8,719 nt of DNA, from assembly GCA_029883045.1 (NCBI GenBank), contig JAOUJU010000066.1, positions 1 to 8,719 on the forward strand, written 5' to 3'. Position 1 is the stretch's first letter, and every line of letters starts with the position of its first letter. The notes beneath the pieces were generated by a model, which was not told where the DNA came from, ran no database searches, and saw only the letters and a list, made by a program, of their open reading frames with translations. The position numbers and the translations under genes were made by a program. The DNA comes from Rhodospirillaceae bacterium. GTDB lineage: Bacteria > Pseudomonadota > Alphaproteobacteria > Rhodospirillales > Magnetovibrionaceae. Shown piece after piece: positions 6,905 to 8,719 of the stretch.

Positions 6905-6905
6905 C

Positions 6906-7040
6906 GTCCATCACGCTTAGGTTTTAAGCGGTTTGATGGACCGGGCGGCATGGCAGGGCATGCCTCGACCGCCCAGAAGCGAAGACCCGGGGTTACGATC
7001 TCTTTGGCCGTAATCCCTTAATATTTAGAAAAAGGAAGAG
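6906..7040 (+). promoter_or_regulatory. structured 5' leader of rpmI-rplT, candidate ribosomal-protein autoregulatory element with SD pseudoknot
   Basis: Three hairpins follow one another. P1: 6906-6913 pairs with 6934-6941 and 6914-6919 with 6925-6930, with loop GGTTT and a three-base bulge 6931-6933. P2: GGGCGG 6943-6948 pairs with CCGCCC 6969-6974, and CATG 6949-6952 with CATG 6959-6962, leaving a six-base bulge at 6963-6968. P3: 6989-6997 pairs with 7009-7017 (nine pairs, one G-U) around an 11-base loop. The loop bases CTCTTT 7000-7005 can pair with GAAGAG 7035-7040, overlapping the rpmI Shine-Dalgarno (AAGGAAG 7032-7038), which would make an H-type pseudoknot. In E. coli, L20 represses rpmI translation through a pseudoknot operator upstream of rpmI, so L20 is the natural ligand candidate. 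Folding was done by eye; covariation and binding are untested. A purine-rich linker at 6975-6985 could compete for the P3 loop. Confidence 0.6.
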
Positions 7041-7044
7041 CAAA

Positions 7045-7242
7045 ATGCCCAAGCTAAAGACTAAGTCGAGTGCCAAAAAGCGTTTCACCTTGACCGGTTC
7101 TGGCAAGGTACGCGCAGCAGTGGCTTTCAAGCGGCATGGAATGCGCAAGCGTCCTCAATCTATGAAGCGCAAAGCGCGCGGCACCATGATCTTAGCCGAT
7201 CAAGATGCGCGCATTGTTAAATCATATATGCCTTACGCCTGA
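7045..7242 (+). CDS. rpmI: 50S ribosomal protein L35
   Basis: The 65-residue, strongly basic protein is a component of the large ribosomal subunit. It starts MPKLKTKSSAKKRFTLTGSG, the conserved L35 N-terminus, and continues with KVRAAVAFKRHGMRKR and a KRKARG stretch. The length equals the usual 64-66 residues. The ATG is preceded by AAGGAAG at 7032-7038 with six bases between. It is the first gene of the rpmI-rplT pair and lies directly after the structured leader. Regulation through that leader is inferred from structure and from the known L20 control of this operon in other bacteria. Confidence 0.97.
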   Translation: MPKLKTKSSAKKRFTLTGSGKVRAAVAFKRHGMRKRPQSMKRKARGTMILADQDARIVKSYMPYA

Positions 7243-7268
7243 ACCCATAGCTTAAGCGGAGAAACAAA

Positions 7269-7628
7269 ATGGCAAGAGTATCACGTGGCGTAACAACACA
7301 CGCTAGACACAAAAAAGTAATTAAAGCAGCAAAAGGCTATCGTGGCCGTAGCAGCACCAATTTTCGCGTTGCAATTCAAAGCGTGGAAAAAGGCCTGCAG
7401 TATGCATACCGCGATCGTCGTACCAAAAAGCGCGAATTTCGCAAATTGTGGATTCAACGTATCAACGCTGGTGCACGTTTGTTCGGCATGACCTATTCCC
7501 AGTTTATTAATGGTCTTAACCTTGCCGGAATTGAACTTGATCGTAAGGTTCTTTCCGACATCGCCATTCATGAGCCGGAATCGTTTAAAAGCTTGGTAGA
7601 ACAGGCCCAGGCCGCTCTCGCCAAGTAA
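7269..7628 (+). CDS. rplT: 50S ribosomal protein L20
   Basis: The 119-residue basic protein binds 23S rRNA early in large-subunit assembly. The long basic N-terminal extension is present (MARVSRGVTTHARHKKVIK, then AKGYRGRSSTNFRVA), followed by the globular domain with YAYRDRRTKKREFRKLWIQRINA near 45-67 and YSQFINGLNLAGIELDRKVLSD near 76-97. The length is normal. A GGAG at 7258-7261 precedes the ATG by seven bases, and the gap from rpmI is 26 bases, consistent with one transcript. L20 is the known translational repressor of rpmI-rplT in E. coli and acts by premature termination in Firmicutes, so it is the probable effector of the leader before rpmI. An intrinsic terminator follows. Confidence 0.98.
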   Translation: MARVSRGVTTHARHKKVIKAAKGYRGRSSTNFRVAIQSVEKGLQYAYRDRRTKKREFRKLWIQRINAGARLFGMTYSQFINGLNLAGIELDRKVLSDIAIHEPESFKSLVEQAQAALAK

Positions 7629-7660
7629 GCACCGGGTTTCATACCCAGTAAATTATTAAG

Positions 7661-7702
7661 AGAGAGGGGCTGGGCGCCAAGCCTAGCCCCTTTCTTTTTT
7701 TT
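7661..7702 (+). terminator. intrinsic terminator between rplT and pheS
   Basis: GGGGCTGGGC 7666-7675 pairs with GCCTAGCCCC 7681-7690 (one G-U pair) around a GCCAA loop; AGAGA 7661-7665 and TTTCT 7691-7695 can extend the stem. A T-rich tail (TTTCTTTTTTTT, 7691-7702) follows. A small hairpin (GGGT 7634-7637 with ACCC 7642-7645) precedes it. The terminator ends only 42 bases before the pheS GTG, leaving little room for a separate promoter, so it may be leaky or act as an attenuator for pheS. Confidence 0.85.
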
Positions 7703-7744
7703 AAGATTATTATCCAATGGCGCGTCACAAAAGGGGAAACAGAC

Positions 7745-8719
7745 GTGGGCAGTAACGACAAACTTAAATCAGACCTTATGGCCATGGTTGATAGTGCCCT
7801 TACAATGGCGGCACTAGAAGAAGTGCGCGTTCATGCGTTGGGTAAAAAAGGTGCGCTGACCGATGCAATGAAGGGCCTAAGTGCGCTTGCGGTTGATGAA
7901 CGAAAATCAGCCGGGCAAGAATTAAATGAAATCAAGGGTGCGGTCGCAAGTGCTATCGAGGCAAAAAAAGAATCTCTTTCCATGGCCGAAATGAGCGCCA
8001 GATTAATGGAAGAAAAAGTTGATGTAACCCTGCCAACCCGACCCGAACAACAAGGCACCGTTCACCCCATCAGCCAAACCATAGACGAAGTAATTGCCAT
8101 ATTTGGTGAAATGGGTTTTTCCGTTGCCGAAGGTCCCGAAATAGAAGACGACTGGTATAACTTTACCGCACTTAACATTCCCGAAGATCACCCCGCCCGC
8201 CAAGAACACGACACGTTTTATTTGCCCGGTGTTGGTGAAAAAGGGCGCAAGGTTTTACGCACCCATACATCACCGGTGCAGGTTCACACTATGCTGAATG
8301 AAAAACCACCGTTGCGCATTATTGCGCCGGGGCGCACTTATCGTTGTGATTATGACGCCACCCATAGCCCGATGTTTCATCAGGTCGAAGGTTTGGTAAT
8401 TGATAAGGCCACCAACATGACCCACCTAAAAGGTGTGCTGACAGATTTTTGTCGCGCTTATTTCGGGGTTGATGATTTACCATTGCAGTTTCGTCCAAGC
8501 TATTTTCCTTTTACCGAACCCAGCGCCGAAGTTGATATCGGCTGCACCCGTGAAGGTGGGGAATTTAAAATTGGGCACGGCGAAGACTGGTTGGAAATAC
8601 TTGGCTGCGGCATGGTCAACGAAAAAGTTTTGGAAAATTGCAACATTGATCCAAAAGAATACCAAGGCTTCGCCTTTGGTGTCGGGATTGAACGCATTGC
8701 CATGTTAAAATATGGCATC
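7745..8719 (+). CDS. pheS: phenylalanyl-tRNA synthetase alpha subunit (3' end beyond window)
   Basis: The frame is open for 325 codons to the window edge. The product is the catalytic alpha subunit of the alpha2-beta2 class II synthetase that charges tRNA-Phe; the beta subunit gene pheT is expected downstream. The start GTG 7745 has AGGGGA at 7732-7737 seven bases upstream and gives a normal N-terminal coiled-coil domain (about 1-95) with LGKKGAL at 32-38. Core motifs are EIEDDWYNFTALNIPEDHPAR (132-152), HTSPVQ (174-179), APGRTYRCDYDATHSPMFHQVEG (about 194-216), motif 2 FRPSYFPFTEPSAEVD (249-264) and motif 3 GFAFGVGIER (308-317). Ala310 corresponds to the E. coli Ala294 that lines the phenylalanine pocket. 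By comparison with E. coli about 18 or more residues are missing at the end. No phenylalanine-rich leader peptide is seen ahead of the gene. Confidence 0.97.
   Translation, partial: MGSNDKLKSDLMAMVDSALTMAALEEVRVHALGKKGALTDAMKGLSALAVDERKSAGQELNEIKGAVASAIEAKKESLSMAEMSARLMEEKVDVTLPTRPEQQGTVHPISQTIDEVIAIFGEMGFSVAEGPEIEDDWYNFTALNIPEDHPARQEHDTFYLPGVGEKGRKVLRTHTSPVQVHTMLNEKPPLRIIAPGRTYRCDYDATHSPMFHQVEGLVIDKATNMTHLKGVLTDFCRAYFGVDDLPLQFRPSYFPFTEPSAEVDIGCTREGGEFKIGHGEDWLEILGCGMVNEKVLENCNIDPKEYQGFAFGVGIERIAMLKYGI

Noticed and set aside
6797..7021. Open frame of 74 codons in the infC-rpmI gap
   Set aside because: It starts with TTG inside the terminator tail, has no ribosome site, and its composition does not look like protein; the stretch is better explained by promoter and leader RNA structure.
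7717..7755. Twelve-codon ORF (ATG 7717) overlapping the pheS start as a possible leader peptide
   Set aside because: It contains no phenylalanine and lies after, not before, the terminator, so it cannot serve classical pheST attenuation.

Overview
The window looks like a chromosomal housekeeping stretch from an alphaproteobacterium, possibly of the Rhodospirillales type. This rests on protein style and on the gene order glycosyltransferases, thrS, infC, rpmI, rplT, pheS. No similarity search was possible, so the taxonomy is inference. Base composition is moderate, codon use looks even throughout, and I see no transposase, integrase, CRISPR array, tRNA or rRNA.

Positions 1-1643 hold the 3' end of a short-chain dehydrogenase/epimerase-like gene on the plus strand. 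It converges on a two-gene minus-strand operon encoding an ABHD10-like alpha/beta hydrolase and a beta-class carbonic anhydrase, whose genes overlap by an ATGA stop/start. Positions 1644-1788 are a divergent intergenic region with a good plus-strand -10 box. Positions 1789-4078 encode a family 4 and a family 9 glycosyltransferase, probably acting on lipopolysaccharide or another envelope glycan.

Positions 4113-8719 are a translation cluster: threonyl-tRNA synthetase (thrS), initiation factor IF3 (infC), ribosomal proteins L35 and L20 (rpmI, rplT), and the alpha subunit of phenylalanyl-tRNA synthetase (pheS, cut by the window end). thrS has its own near-consensus promoter and a short leader with a 5' hairpin and a 10-bp direct repeat. 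infC starts at ATC, a rare start codon known for IF3 autoregulation; an in-frame stop 12 bases upstream excludes any earlier start.

The most interesting part is the 328-base infC-rpmI gap. It contains a 20-bp perfect intrinsic terminator, then a candidate promoter whose two hexamers each sit inside an inverted repeat, then about 135 bases that fold by eye into three consecutive hairpins. The loop of the last hairpin can pair with the rpmI Shine-Dalgarno region, giving an H-type pseudoknot. This is a plausible autoregulatory leader for L35/L20, probably sensed by L20. A second intrinsic terminator lies between rplT and pheS. Transcription therefore seems to be partitioned into thrS-infC, rpmI-rplT and pheS modules. 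I do not see a wholly new type of system here; the leader RNA is the best candidate for something undescribed.
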